64,000 bases of DNA from Nocardiopsis sinuspersici (GTDB taxonomy: Bacteria; Actinomycetota; Actinomycetes; Streptosporangiales; Streptosporangiaceae): assembly GCA_008638415.1 (NCBI GenBank), contig VWVT01000014.1, positions 95,727 through 159,726 on the forward strand, given 5' to 3'. Positions 25,458-33,585 of the stretch are shown here, piece after piece. The notes under the pieces were generated by a model. That model was not told the origin of the DNA, did no database searches, and worked only from the letters and a program-made list of their open reading frames with translations. Position numbers and translations under genes: made by a program. Position 1 is the stretch's first letter; each line of letters begins with the position of its first letter.

Positions 25458-26219
25458 TCAGACCACCTGGACGCGGGGTCCGGCGGCCTCCAGTTCCTCG
25501 GCGAGCCCCGTGGCGAGCCCGGTGTCGGTGATGATCGTGTCCAGGTCCTCGACCACGGCGAAGCGGGCGAAGTGGTCGTTGCCCACCTTGGTGTGGTCGG
25601 CGAGGAGGACGCAGCGGCGCGCCGAGGCGATCATGGCCCTCTTGACCTCGGCCTCCGCGGGGTCGGGCGTGGTGAGCCCGCGCTCGACGGAGACGCCGTT
25701 GGCGGCCATGAAGGCCACGTCCACGTAGGACTCGGCGAGTGAGCGCAGCGCCCAGGCGTCGACGGTGGCCTGGGTGCGGGTGCGCAGGCGGCCACCGAGC
25801 AGCATGAGGTTGACGTTGGTACGCGGGGCGAGGGTGAGGGCGATGGAGAGGGAGTTGGTGACGACGGTGAGTTCGCGGTCGGAGGGCAGTTGCTCGGCGA
25901 GGCGCCCGGTGGTGGACCCCGCGTCGAACAGGACGGCGCCCTCCTCGGGGAGTTCGGCCAGGGCGGCCTTGGCGATGCGCTCCTTCTCCTCGGTCAGGAC
26001 GGAGTCGCGCACGTTGAGGGCGGGCTCGAAGCCCAGCCGCTCGACGGGGATCGCGCCACCGTGGACCCTGCGCAGCACCCCGTGGCGTTCGAGTGCCGTG
26101 AGGTCGCGCCGGACGGTCTCGTAGGTCACGTCGAACTCCGTGGCGAGCCCCGTGACGTCGACCCGGCCGTCCCGTCGGGCGCGTTCGAGGATCACCTTCT
26201 GGCGCTCTTCCGCGTACAT
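25458..26219 (-). CDS. DeoR family sugar-phosphate-responsive repressor
   Basis: The 253-residue protein has an N-terminal DeoR winged helix (YAEERQKVILERARRDGRVDVTGLATEFDVTYETVRRDL) and a sugar-isomerase-like effector domain with DAGSTTG. DeoR proteins sense phosphorylated sugars. It lies divergently from the kinase-HPr pair and upstream of the EII run in the same orientation, so it probably controls both arms of the PTS locus. Confidence 0.94.
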   Translation of the reverse strand: MYAEERQKVILERARRDGRVDVTGLATEFDVTYETVRRDLTALERHGVLRRVHGGAIPVERLGFEPALNVRDSVLTEEKERIAKAALAELPEEGAVLFDAGSTTGRLAEQLPSDRELTVVTNSLSIALTLAPRTNVNLMLLGGRLRTRTQATVDAWALRSLAESYVDVAFMAANGVSVERGLTTPDPAEAEVKRAMIASARRCVLLADHTKVGNDHFARFAVVEDLDTIITDTGLATGLAEELEAAGPRVQVV

Positions 26220-26560
26220 GTTGGATCACCTGTGTTTCGGTGTGGTTTTCGGTGAGTTTAATGGTGTTGCTTGGAACACACAAGGGGTTCCTCCACCCAA
26301 TATCCCAGCAATCCCACACGAGACCACCACGCCCGCACCACCCGGCCGACCAGGGGAATCAGGGAGGATCATCCGACGACGCGCCACGCGTACGATGCCG
26401 GTGACAGGGGAGGAACGGCCGCGAAACGCCCCCGCCGACCGCCCCGCGGAACCGGGAACGGGGACCCACTAGTGTTGACATACACAGGCAAACACACATA
26501 ATCAAATACAGTCCAACATCCAGACCGGGCCGGGCGCAGACACTCCCGAAAAGAGCACCC
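26220..26560. promoter_or_regulatory. Divergent regulatory region of the PTS locus, with a strong promoter for the kinase gene
   Basis: TTGACA (26475-26480), 17 bases, ATAATC (26498-26503) is a near-consensus promoter for the kinase-HPr operon. AACACACA words recur: within the promoter spacer (26491-26498) and again in the deoR leader (26275-26282), and GTGTTT/TGTG words near 26230-26245 give the complementary form. These are candidate DeoR sites. The region is AT-richer than its surroundings. Confidence 0.65.
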
Positions 26561-27502
26561 ATGATCCTGACCCTCACCCCCAACCCGAGCGTGGACCACA
26601 CCCTGGAGGTGGACCGCCTGGTACGCGGCGAGGTCCTGCGGGTGGGCTCCACCCGCGCGCAGGCGGGCGGCAAGGGCGTCAACGTCGCCCGGGCCCTGCG
26701 CCGCGCGGGCGCCGCCACACGGGCGGTCCTGCCCGTGGGCGGGGGCGGGGGCGCCGAACTCACCGCCCTGCTCGGGGACCTCCCCTGCGTCACCGTCCCC
26801 ATCGAGGGGGAGACACGCGCCAACATCGCCGTCACCGAGGCCGACGGAACCACCACCAAGCTCAACGCCCCCGGTCCCGTCCTGTCCCCCGAGGAGACCG
26901 ACGCCCTGCTCCGCGCCCTGGCGGAGGAGCTCGGCCGCGGCCCCGACTGGGTGGTGGCCAGCGGCAGCCTTCCCGCCGGCGCCCCCGACGACCTGTACGT
27001 GCGCGTCGCCGAACTGGCCGCCTCCCACGGGGTGCCCCTCGCACTGGACACCTCCGGCAAACCCCTGGAGGCGGCGGCGCGCGCGGGGTCGGTGTCCCTG
27101 CTCAAGCCCAACCACGAGGAACTGGCCGAGCTGGTCGGGCGGGACCTGCCCACGGTGGGCGCGGTCACCGGCGCCGCCCGCGAGGTCCTGGACCGGGGGA
27201 ACGGTTCCGCGCTCGTGACACTCGGTGGACACGGTGCGATACTCGTGGCCTCCGGGCACACCTGGTGGGCGCGCGGACCCCAGGTCCGCACGCGCAGCAC
27301 GGTGGGCGCGGGCGACTGCGCCCTCGCCGGTTTCCTGGGCACGGACGGCTCCCCCGCCGAACGGCTGCGCCGTGCCGTGGCATGGGGAACGGCCGCGGTG
27401 TCCCTGCCCGGAACCACCGTCCCCTCTCCCGACGACGTGGCCACCGACGCCATCACGGTGGTGGCCGACCCCGACCCGCAGTGGTCGGTCGACACACTCT
27501 GA
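26561..27502 (+). CDS. PfkB-family sugar-phosphate kinase (1-phosphofructokinase/tagatose-6-phosphate kinase type)
   Basis: The 313-residue ribokinase-fold enzyme has LTPNPSVDHTLEVDRL, AGGKGVNVARALRRAG (substrate site) and TVGAGDCALAGFLG (anion hole and catalytic Asp). Members phosphorylate fructose-1-phosphate or tagatose-6-phosphate to bisphosphates. In this locus it would act after PTS uptake and, if the substrate is a hexitol, after oxidation by the zinc dehydrogenase. No aldolase gene is visible nearby. Followed 42 bases later by ptsH. Confidence 0.92.
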   Translation: MILTLTPNPSVDHTLEVDRLVRGEVLRVGSTRAQAGGKGVNVARALRRAGAATRAVLPVGGGGGAELTALLGDLPCVTVPIEGETRANIAVTEADGTTTKLNAPGPVLSPEETDALLRALAEELGRGPDWVVASGSLPAGAPDDLYVRVAELAASHGVPLALDTSGKPLEAAARAGSVSLLKPNHEELAELVGRDLPTVGAVTGAAREVLDRGNGSALVTLGGHGAILVASGHTWWARGPQVRTRSTVGAGDCALAGFLGTDGSPAERLRRAVAWGTAAVSLPGTTVPSPDDVATDAITVVADPDPQWSVDTL

Positions 27503-27544
27503 CCGGGCCCGCAACGGCCCGCCCGACGACCCCCGAGGACTGAC

Positions 27545-27814
27545 ATGCCCCAGCGCACCGTGGCCATCGCCTCCCAGCTCGGCCTGCACGCCCGCCCCGC
27601 CGCCCTGTTCGTCCAGGCCGTCAACGACTCCGGCCTGCCCGTCATGGTCTCCCGCGAGGGACACAAGCCGGTGGACGCGCGCAGCGTGCTCTCGGTGATG
27701 TCGATGGGCGCCAAACACGGAGAGACGGTAACCGTGACCTGCGAGGACTCCGAGGACGCCGACAAGGTCCTGGACGGGCTGGTGGAGATGCTGTCCAAGG
27801 AGCTGGACACCTGA
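27545..27814 (+). CDS. ptsH: PTS phosphocarrier protein HPr
   Basis: The 89-residue protein has active-site His15 in LGLHARPAALFVQ and the Ser47 region DARSVLSVMSMGAKHG that serves as a regulatory phosphorylation site in Gram-positive HPr. It shuttles phosphate from EI to EIIA. It is the second gene of the kinase operon. Confidence 0.97.
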   Translation: MPQRTVAIASQLGLHARPAALFVQAVNDSGLPVMVSREGHKPVDARSVLSVMSMGAKHGETVTVTCEDSEDADKVLDGLVEMLSKELDT

Positions 27815-27821
27815 GCCGGGA

Positions 27822-27851
27822 CGCGGGCCGCCGTGCGCGCGGCGGCCCGCG
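27822..27851 (+). terminator. Terminator after ptsH
   Basis: CGCGGGCCGCCG (27822-27833) pairs perfectly with CGGCGGCCCGCG (27840-27851) around a 6-nt loop, 8 bases after the ptsH stop. Confidence 0.75.
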
Positions 27852-27905
27852 CGGCTACGGCCGCGGACTCTGGCCATACCCGCGCGCCGCGACTACCGTG
27901 CTCCC

Positions 27906-28085
27906 ATGGACACCTCACGTGACGACACCGTCATCGGCCCCTCGGGGATCTGTCGGCGGGGGCAGCACGACTGGAAGCACGATCCTCCCGGGGTGAAGCG
28001 CAAGATCTGCACCAGGTGCCGGTCCATGTCCACGACGAACTACTGCGACTGCGCCGAGTGCGCCTCCCCCGGGTCCGAGGACTGA
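27906..28085 (+). CDS. Small Cys-rich protein of 59 residues, probable zinc binder
   Basis: The frame from ATG 27906 to TGA 28085 encodes 59 residues with G/C at nearly all third codon positions. It contains six Cys: one in GICRRGQHDW, and ICTRCRSM and YCDCAEC further on, spaced like a zinc ribbon, with a His and Trp between. No strong RBS is visible (TACCGTGCTCCC precedes it), so it may be leaderless. I do not recognise a named family. It stands alone between ptsH and an SDR gene. Confidence 0.6.
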   Translation: MDTSRDDTVIGPSGICRRGQHDWKHDPPGVKRKICTRCRSMSTTNYCDCAECASPGSED

Positions 28086-28139
28086 GTCCGTCCCCTCCTC
28101 CCGCACCTCCCGGCGCCCGCCCGGTCCGCCTCCGCCGGC

Positions 28140-28904
28140 CTACTCCTCCTCCGGCGTGACGCGGTGGACCTTGTGCTGGGCGGCCTGCGCGCGCGGGCGC
28201 ACCACCAGGAGGTCGATGTTCACGTGCGGGGGACGGGTGACCGCCCACACGATGGTGTCGGCGACGTCCTCGGCGGTCAGCGGGTCGGGGACACCGGCGT
28301 AGACGGCCTCGGCGGCGCCGGCGTCGCCGCGCAGCCGGTTGAGGGAGAACTCCTCGGTCCTGACCATGCCGGGCGCGACCTCCAGTACGCGCACGGGCTC
28401 ACCGCACAGCTCCAGGCGCAGCGTGGCGGCGAGGGTGTGCGCGCCGTGCTTGGCGGCCACGTAGCCGCCACCGCCCTCGTAGACCACGTGCCCGGCCACG
28501 GAGGAGACGACCAGCACGGTGCCGTCGCCGCCGGCGGTCAGCTTGGGCAGCAGGGCCTGGGTCATGTTGAGCACGCCGATGACGTTGACCTCGTACATGG
28601 CGCGCCAGTCGGCGGGGTCGCCGGCGGCGACGCTCTCCGTGCCGATGGCGCCGCCCGCGTTGTTGACCAGCACGTCGCAGGCGGGCAGGGACTCGGCGAA
28701 GGCGTCGACGGCCGCGCGGTCGGTGACGTCGAGGACGTGCGCGCGGGCGCCGTGGCCCTCCTTGGCCAGCTCCTCCGCCAGCGCCTCGATCCGGTCGGCG
28801 CGGCGGGCGACGAGGACCACGTCGTAGCCCCGCGCCGCGAGCCCGCGCGCGGTGGCGGCCCCGATCCCGCTGCTGGCTCCGGTGACGACCGCGGTCGCTG
28901 TCAT
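28140..28904 (-). CDS. Short-chain dehydrogenase/reductase (YdfG-like)
   Basis: A 254-residue classical SDR with VVTGASSGIGAATA (cofactor loop), LVNNAGG, catalytic Ser in VVSSVAG, and Tyr-Lys in YVAAKHGAH, then EVAPGMVRTEEFS. RRADR after the second strand suggests NADP(H). Substrate is unknown; the closest known style is YdfG-type 3-hydroxy acid dehydrogenases. Monocistronic. Confidence 0.93.
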   Translation of the reverse strand: MTATAVVTGASSGIGAATARGLAARGYDVVLVARRADRIEALAEELAKEGHGARAHVLDVTDRAAVDAFAESLPACDVLVNNAGGAIGTESVAAGDPADWRAMYEVNVIGVLNMTQALLPKLTAGGDGTVLVVSSVAGHVVYEGGGGYVAAKHGAHTLAATLRLELCGEPVRVLEVAPGMVRTEEFSLNRLRGDAGAAEAVYAGVPDPLTAEDVADTIVWAVTRPPHVNIDLLVVRPRAQAAQHKVHRVTPEEE

Positions 28905-29110
28905 GGTGGCTCCTCCCGGGAATCGCTGTCGCGCAGAGCGTATCCGGTGGCCCCTCCACCCCTCCGGTCAGGTACGGGACTCGCCCGGGCCGGGAGGCGG
29001 GCGAAGCGGATCGGGGGTCACCGTGCTTCTATGAGGGTTGCTCGCCGCTCCACCGCGCCCCAGGGGGGCGGCAGGCGACGCGGTGACGGACACGAGAGGA
29101 GGGCGGCCGT

Positions 29111-29998
29111 TTGCGGGGGATCGAGATCCGGGAGCTGGAGTGCTTCCTCGTCCTGTCCGAGGAGCTGCACCCCGGGCACGCGGGCGAGCGGCTGGGCGTG
29201 TCCGCGGACACGGTGGACCGGTTGGTGCGCTCGCTGGAGGCCCGGGTCGGCGCCCCGCTGATGGATCCCGCCAGCCGCCGCTTCGGCCTCACCCGCTTCG
29301 GCGAGGAGTTCCTCGACGCCCTGCGGCCCGCCTACCAGAACCTGGCCGCGGTGGTGGACGGAGCCCGTGAGCGGGCCCGGGGCGGTCCGCTGCGGGTGCG
29401 CCTCGGCTTCCAGGGCACGGTGCACGGGCCCGTGGCCGAGGCGGTCCGCGCGTTCGAGGAGCGCGAGCCCGGCGCGCGGGTGGAGATCATGGAGATCAAG
29501 CTCACGGACGTGTTCAGCCCGCTGCGCGAGGGCGAGGTGGACGCCGCCGTGGTCCTGCTGCCGGTCCGTGAGCGCGACCTGGTCGTGGGAGCGGTCTTCT
29601 CGCGGCAGCCCCAGCGTCTCGCGCTGCCCGCCGACCACCCGCTCGCCTCGCGCTCCGGCGTCGGGGTGGAGGACATGGCGCGGGTCCCGCTCATCCCGGT
29701 CCGGCGGGCGCCCGACTACTGGCTGCGCGTCCACTCCCCCACCGTCACCCCGCTGGGCAGGACCATCCACCACGAGCAGGGCGTGGACACCCTGCGGGAG
29801 GGGATGTCCCAGGTCGCCGCGGGCCGGGGCGCCATGCTGCTGTGCGGGGACACCACGGCCCACGACGACCGGGACGACGTCGTCCTGGTTCCGGTCAGCG
29901 GCCTGCCGGAGTCGGCGCTCGGCCTGGTGTGGCCGCGCGGGGACCAGAACCCGGGGGTGCCGGTCCTGGCCGCCGCCCTCACCGATGCCCTGGCCTAG
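29111..29998 (+). CDS. LysR family transcriptional regulator
   Basis: The 295-residue protein has an N-terminal winged helix (IEIRELECFLVLSEELHPGHAGERLGVSADTVDRLVRSLEARVGAPL) and a periplasmic-binding-protein-like effector domain. TTG 29111 is the likely start, with AGGAGG 8 bases upstream. LysR regulators often control a divergent gene, but the nearest upstream gene is the SDR on the other strand, with a 206-bp gap, so the SDR is the best candidate target. Ends 10 bases before the 62-bp palindrome. Confidence 0.92.
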   Translation: MRGIEIRELECFLVLSEELHPGHAGERLGVSADTVDRLVRSLEARVGAPLMDPASRRFGLTRFGEEFLDALRPAYQNLAAVVDGARERARGGPLRVRLGFQGTVHGPVAEAVRAFEEREPGARVEIMEIKLTDVFSPLREGEVDAAVVLLPVRERDLVVGAVFSRQPQRLALPADHPLASRSGVGVEDMARVPLIPVRRAPDYWLRVHSPTVTPLGRTIHHEQGVDTLREGMSQVAAGRGAMLLCGDTTAHDDRDDVVLVPVSGLPESALGLVWPRGDQNPGVPVLAAALTDALA

Positions 29999-30008
29999 GC
30001 GCCCCCAA

Positions 30009-30070
30009 CGTTGATCTTGTACTTATAGCGAGTTTCGGCGCCGAAACTCGCTATAAGTACAAGATCAACG
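30009..30070. terminator. 62-bp perfect palindrome with no loop
   Basis: Bases 30009-30039 are the exact reverse complement of 30040-30070. The arms begin CGTTGATCTTGTACTTATAG and meet at GGC/GCC. Unlike other hairpins here the arms are AT-rich. It sits 10 bases after the LysR stop. As RNA it forms a 29-30 bp stem, so it can act as a terminator in either direction. Its ends (TGATCTTG...CAAGATCA) match those of the hairpin at 44421-44480, suggesting a repeated element. Confidence 0.85.
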
Positions 30071-30223
30071 GGTGTGGCCGGCTCGGCACGGAGGCGCCGC
30101 GGCGCACGGGGCGGCCGGTTTCCCGTACGCGGAAAAACCTGTGGGCCGCGGAATCGGCCGGTGCTAGCGTGGGCGGAATTTCCGTTCGGAGCCGCGGAGT
30201 TCCCCGACAGGAAAAACACGCCC

Positions 30224-31459
30224 ATGACAGCGGACAGCCCCGGAGAATCGTCGCTACTCGTCCGGTACACCTTTTTCACCCTGCTCGGCGCGACGGCCGA
30301 CTTCCTTTTCGGTGCGGTCTTCGTCACGGTGTTCATGGATCGCGGGGCCGAGCCGTGGATGCTGGGCCTGATGCTCGGCTCCGCGAACCTGGTGGCCCTG
30401 CTGGTCGAGGCCCCCAGCGGAGCGCTCGGCGACCGGTACGGGCACCGCAGGCTCCTGGCGGTAGGCCTGGCCGTGTGGGGCGCGGGCTTCCTGCTGATGG
30501 GGCAGGCGGACGGGCTCGCGCCGACACTCGCGGGCATGTACCTGTGGGCGACCGGCTTCCACCTGCACTCGGGGACGCTGGTCGCGCTCGTGGTCAACCG
30601 GATCGGGAGCCGCGACCGTTCGGCGCGGATCGCGCGCACGGTGCGGATCGGCCAGGTGTCGGGGCGCGGCGGCGCGGTGCTGGGCGCGGCCTCGGTCATG
30701 GTGGCGGGGACCTGGCTGCCCGCCGACGCCATGATGGCGGCGGGCGGCGCGGTGCTGGTCGTGTTGGGGGCTCTGACGCCCGTGTGCTTCCCCCGCTCGC
30801 CGGGCCAGCCGGGACGCCCGGTCACCCGGATCGTCCGGGAGTCGGCCGTGCTGGTCGCGAGCAGGCGCTTCGTGCCGCTGATGGCGCTGTCGGTGGCGTC
30901 GGTCTCCGGTCTGGCCGCGCTGGTGGTCTCCTGGCAGCCGATGCTGACGGCCGCCCACGGCGAGGACGTGCGCCTCAACGGGCTGGTGCTGCTGGTGATG
31001 ATGGCCGCCATGACGGCGGGTTCGGCGAGTTCGCGGTTCGCGGGCCGGAGCCGTCCCCACATGTGGGCGCCCCTGCTCGCGGCGTCCTCGGGCCTGCCCC
31101 TGCTGTTGGCGGCGCACGGACTCGTCCCGCTGGTCGCGGGCCTGACGGCGTCCGAGTTCCTGATCGGGCTGACGGTGGTGCTGTCACAGGTGTGGCAGCA
31201 GTTGATGTTCTCCGACGCCAACCGCAACACGATGTTCTCGATGCTGGGGATGGTCGGCAACGCCGTCAGGATGCTGACCGTGCTGTCGTTCGGGTGGCTG
31301 TGGGGGCTGCTCGGGATGGAGTGGGCGGTGACGGCGGTGGTCGCGTTCAGCGTGGTCGCGGCGGTCGTGGCCGCCGTGTCGTCCCGGCTCCTCCCGGAGT
31401 CGACCAGGTTCGCCGACCATCCCTCGAACGCGTCGGAAACCGACGAAAAGGCCGTGTAG
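30224..31459 (+). CDS. MFS transporter
   Basis: The 411-residue membrane protein has about 12 helices and the MFS loop signature EAPSGALGDRYGHRRLL between helices 2 and 3. The start ATG 30224 (MTADSPGESS) follows GACAGG; a longer N-terminal extension is open but lacks an RBS. The family resembles drug or small-molecule exporters of actinomycetes. No regulator is adjacent except the upstream LysR gene, separated by the palindrome. Confidence 0.88.
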   Translation: MTADSPGESSLLVRYTFFTLLGATADFLFGAVFVTVFMDRGAEPWMLGLMLGSANLVALLVEAPSGALGDRYGHRRLLAVGLAVWGAGFLLMGQADGLAPTLAGMYLWATGFHLHSGTLVALVVNRIGSRDRSARIARTVRIGQVSGRGGAVLGAASVMVAGTWLPADAMMAAGGAVLVVLGALTPVCFPRSPGQPGRPVTRIVRESAVLVASRRFVPLMALSVASVSGLAALVVSWQPMLTAAHGEDVRLNGLVLLVMMAAMTAGSASSRFAGRSRPHMWAPLLAASSGLPLLLAAHGLVPLVAGLTASEFLIGLTVVLSQVWQQLMFSDANRNTMFSMLGMVGNAVRMLTVLSFGWLWGLLGMEWAVTAVVAFSVVAAVVAAVSSRLLPESTRFADHPSNASETDEKAV

Positions 31460-31712
31460 CGTCGCGACCGTGACAGAACCGGCACAGTATTTTTCCCTGT
31501 TCCGGCGGCGAGGAATCCGTGATGTGTTCCACATAAATTCTGGGGCAGTGGCTTGACTGACTCTTGGTACGCAGATCGCCCTTCGGACGACAAAACGGAT
31601 ATGTAGTATTCGCACCAGTCCGAGAGGAAGGAAGCACCCCGCTCCGGAGTCATCGAGATTGGGGGAGCCGTGGCCCGACCCCACCGGGCCACTGACGACA
31701 CACGGAGGAAGC

Positions 31713-32765
31713 ATGGGACTGACTGATCTACTACGGGAGCGCCCCATCGTGCAGGCGCCCATGGCGGGCGGAGCCGCCACGCCCGAGCTGGTGGCCGCCG
31801 TGACCGAGGCGGGCGGGACGGGATTCCTGGCCGCCGGCTACCTGGGGCCCGACACCCTCGCCACCCGGATCCGGGCGGTGCGGGACTCCGGGGTCGCCGC
31901 GTTCGGCGTGAACGTGTTCGTCCCCGGCCCGATCTGCGCCCCGGACGCCCCCGCCCCCTACATGCCGCTCCTGGAGACCGAGGCGAAGCGCTACGAGGTG
32001 TCGGTGGGTGAGCCCGTGCACGACGACGACGCGTGGGACGCCAAGATCGACCTGCTCGCCGAGGCCGCCGTCCCCGTCGTCAGCTTCACCTTCGGCTGCC
32101 CGGAGGCCGGTGTCCTGGAGCGGCTGCGCAGGGTCGGCAGCGCCACGGTGGTCACCGTGACCACGGTCGAGGAGGCGCGCCTGGCGGTGGAGCGCGGCGC
32201 CGACGGCGTGTGCGCCCAGGGCGTGGAGGCCGGCGGACACCGGGGCTCGTTCGCCGCGACCGGGGACGAGCACGGGAACAGGAGCGCGGACCGGTCGCTG
32301 TGGGAACTGCTGCCGGACGTGGTCGATGCGGTGGACGTCCCGGTGATCGCCGCCGGAGGGCTCATGACCGGTGCGGACGTGGCCGGGGTCCTACAGCGGG
32401 GCGCCGCCGCCGCGCAGCTCGGCACGGCGTTCCTGCGGTGCCACGAGAGCGGCGCCCACCCCGAACACAAGGCGGCGCTGGCCGACCCCTCCTACACCGA
32501 GACCACGCTGACCCGGGCCTTCACCGGACGTCTCGCGCGTGGACTGGTCAACCGGTTCGTCTCCGAGCACCCGGAGGCACCCCGCGCCTACCCCGAGATC
32601 CACCACATGACCAAGCCGCTGCGCGCGGCCGCCGCCCAGGCGGGGGACCCCGACGGGATGGCTCTGTGGGCGGGCACGGGTTTCCGCAAGGCCATGGACG
32701 CCCCCGCCGCCGAGATCATGGAGCGGCTGCGCCACGAGGCCGGCGAGGCGGGCGTCCGGGTCTGA
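31713..32765 (+). CDS. Nitronate monooxygenase family flavoenzyme
   Basis: The 350-residue TIM-barrel FMN protein has IVQAPMAGGAATPELVAAV, VSFTFGCPEAGVLERL, GADGVCAQGVEAGGHRG (FMN phosphate and active-site His), and AAGGLMTGADVAGVLQRGAAAAQLGTAF. It oxidises alkyl nitronates such as propionate-3-nitronate, a detoxification step. GGAGGAAGC directly precedes ATG 31713. Monocistronic; the 250 bases upstream hold no gene. Confidence 0.94.
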   Translation: MGLTDLLRERPIVQAPMAGGAATPELVAAVTEAGGTGFLAAGYLGPDTLATRIRAVRDSGVAAFGVNVFVPGPICAPDAPAPYMPLLETEAKRYEVSVGEPVHDDDAWDAKIDLLAEAAVPVVSFTFGCPEAGVLERLRRVGSATVVTVTTVEEARLAVERGADGVCAQGVEAGGHRGSFAATGDEHGNRSADRSLWELLPDVVDAVDVPVIAAGGLMTGADVAGVLQRGAAAAQLGTAFLRCHESGAHPEHKAALADPSYTETTLTRAFTGRLARGLVNRFVSEHPEAPRAYPEIHHMTKPLRAAAAQAGDPDGMALWAGTGFRKAMDAPAAEIMERLRHEAGEAGVRV

Positions 32766-32779
32766 CCCGGTTCGGCTCC

Positions 32780-32811
32780 GAACCCGCCCCGCGGTGCGGC
32801 GGGGCGGGTTC
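32780..32811. terminator. Bidirectional terminator between nitronate monooxygenase and DUF1540 genes
   Basis: A perfect 13-bp stem, GAACCCGCCCCGC (32780-32792) with GCGGGGCGGGTTC (32799-32811), and a 6-nt loop, lies between two convergent genes. Confidence 0.85.
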
Positions 32812-32825
32812 ACGCCGACGGGTGT

Positions 32826-33110
32826 TCACGCCGGCGCGTAGGTGAGGCAGTCCGCCTGGTCCTGCGCGAAGCCGACGGAGATACCCGGTGCCTGGCACTC
32901 CAACCGGACGTTGTGCTGGCAGTCGGCCATCTTGCAGGCTCCGACGTGGCCGGTGCTGGCGGGGTCGCCGCCACTGGTCTGCGTCCCGAAGAAGGTGTCG
33001 CACTGGGCGTGGGTGGAGTCCCCCACGGTGATGGCCAGCGCGTGGCAGGTGTGTTCGGTGTTGTAGGCGCAGGCGTCCACCTGGCACGAGTTCACCACGG
33101 GCATGTCCAT
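32826..33110 (-). CDS. Tandem DUF1540 Cys-rich protein
   Basis: The 94-residue protein contains two DUF1540 repeats: CQVDACAYNTEHTCHALAI...CDTFF and CKMADCQHNVRLECQAPGI...CLTY. Each has four Cys (plus His in the first) that could bind zinc or iron. The start at 33110 follows GGAGGA at 7 bases. The function of the family is unknown; small metal-binding proteins of this type occur in actinomycetes and firmicutes. Monocistronic. Confidence 0.9.
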   Translation of the reverse strand: MDMPVVNSCQVDACAYNTEHTCHALAITVGDSTHAQCDTFFGTQTSGGDPASTGHVGACKMADCQHNVRLECQAPGISVGFAQDQADCLTYAPA

Positions 33111-33585
33111 AGAGCGGTCCTCCAAAGGCGTCGACGATGCCTCTGAGGCTGCCAGGCGTAGGGCTCCCACCTGCGGAGAAACTCTCGGGTTCACGGAGAA
33201 CCCGATGAAGTCTTGACGAGGGTTTGGCGTAGGCACCGTTTCGGGCCCGGTTTCGGACGCGGGCCAGGAGCGGGCGCGGGCACTTCGCCCGACGGCCTAA
33301 CCGGTGACAGAGGGGCCCTTCATCCAGTAGTCCAGAATCGCCGATGGACATGGCGTGGATCCACTGGCCGGGCCAGAGGTCGACCTGGAGGAGGTCGCCT
33401 CACACGATCCCGAGTGTCCCCGATGAACCAGGAGTATCTACCTGCTCCCCACGAGTGCTCACTCGGGCGTATTCGGCAGCCCTACCTGGGCTTTCACAGG
33501 CACCGGCAGTCTCGCCGCAGGCCCCTGCTCTTTTCACTCCACTGAGCGACGAGACCAGTACCCACCAAAGCTGTACATTGAGCCC
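33111..33585 (+). other. Gap upstream of the low-GC nuclease gene, no gene recognised
   Basis: 475 bases. GC content drops over the last 200 bases toward the nuclease gene, so the boundary of the acquired segment probably lies near 33380. No RBS, promoter or direct repeat marking an insertion could be identified by eye. Confidence 0.4.
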
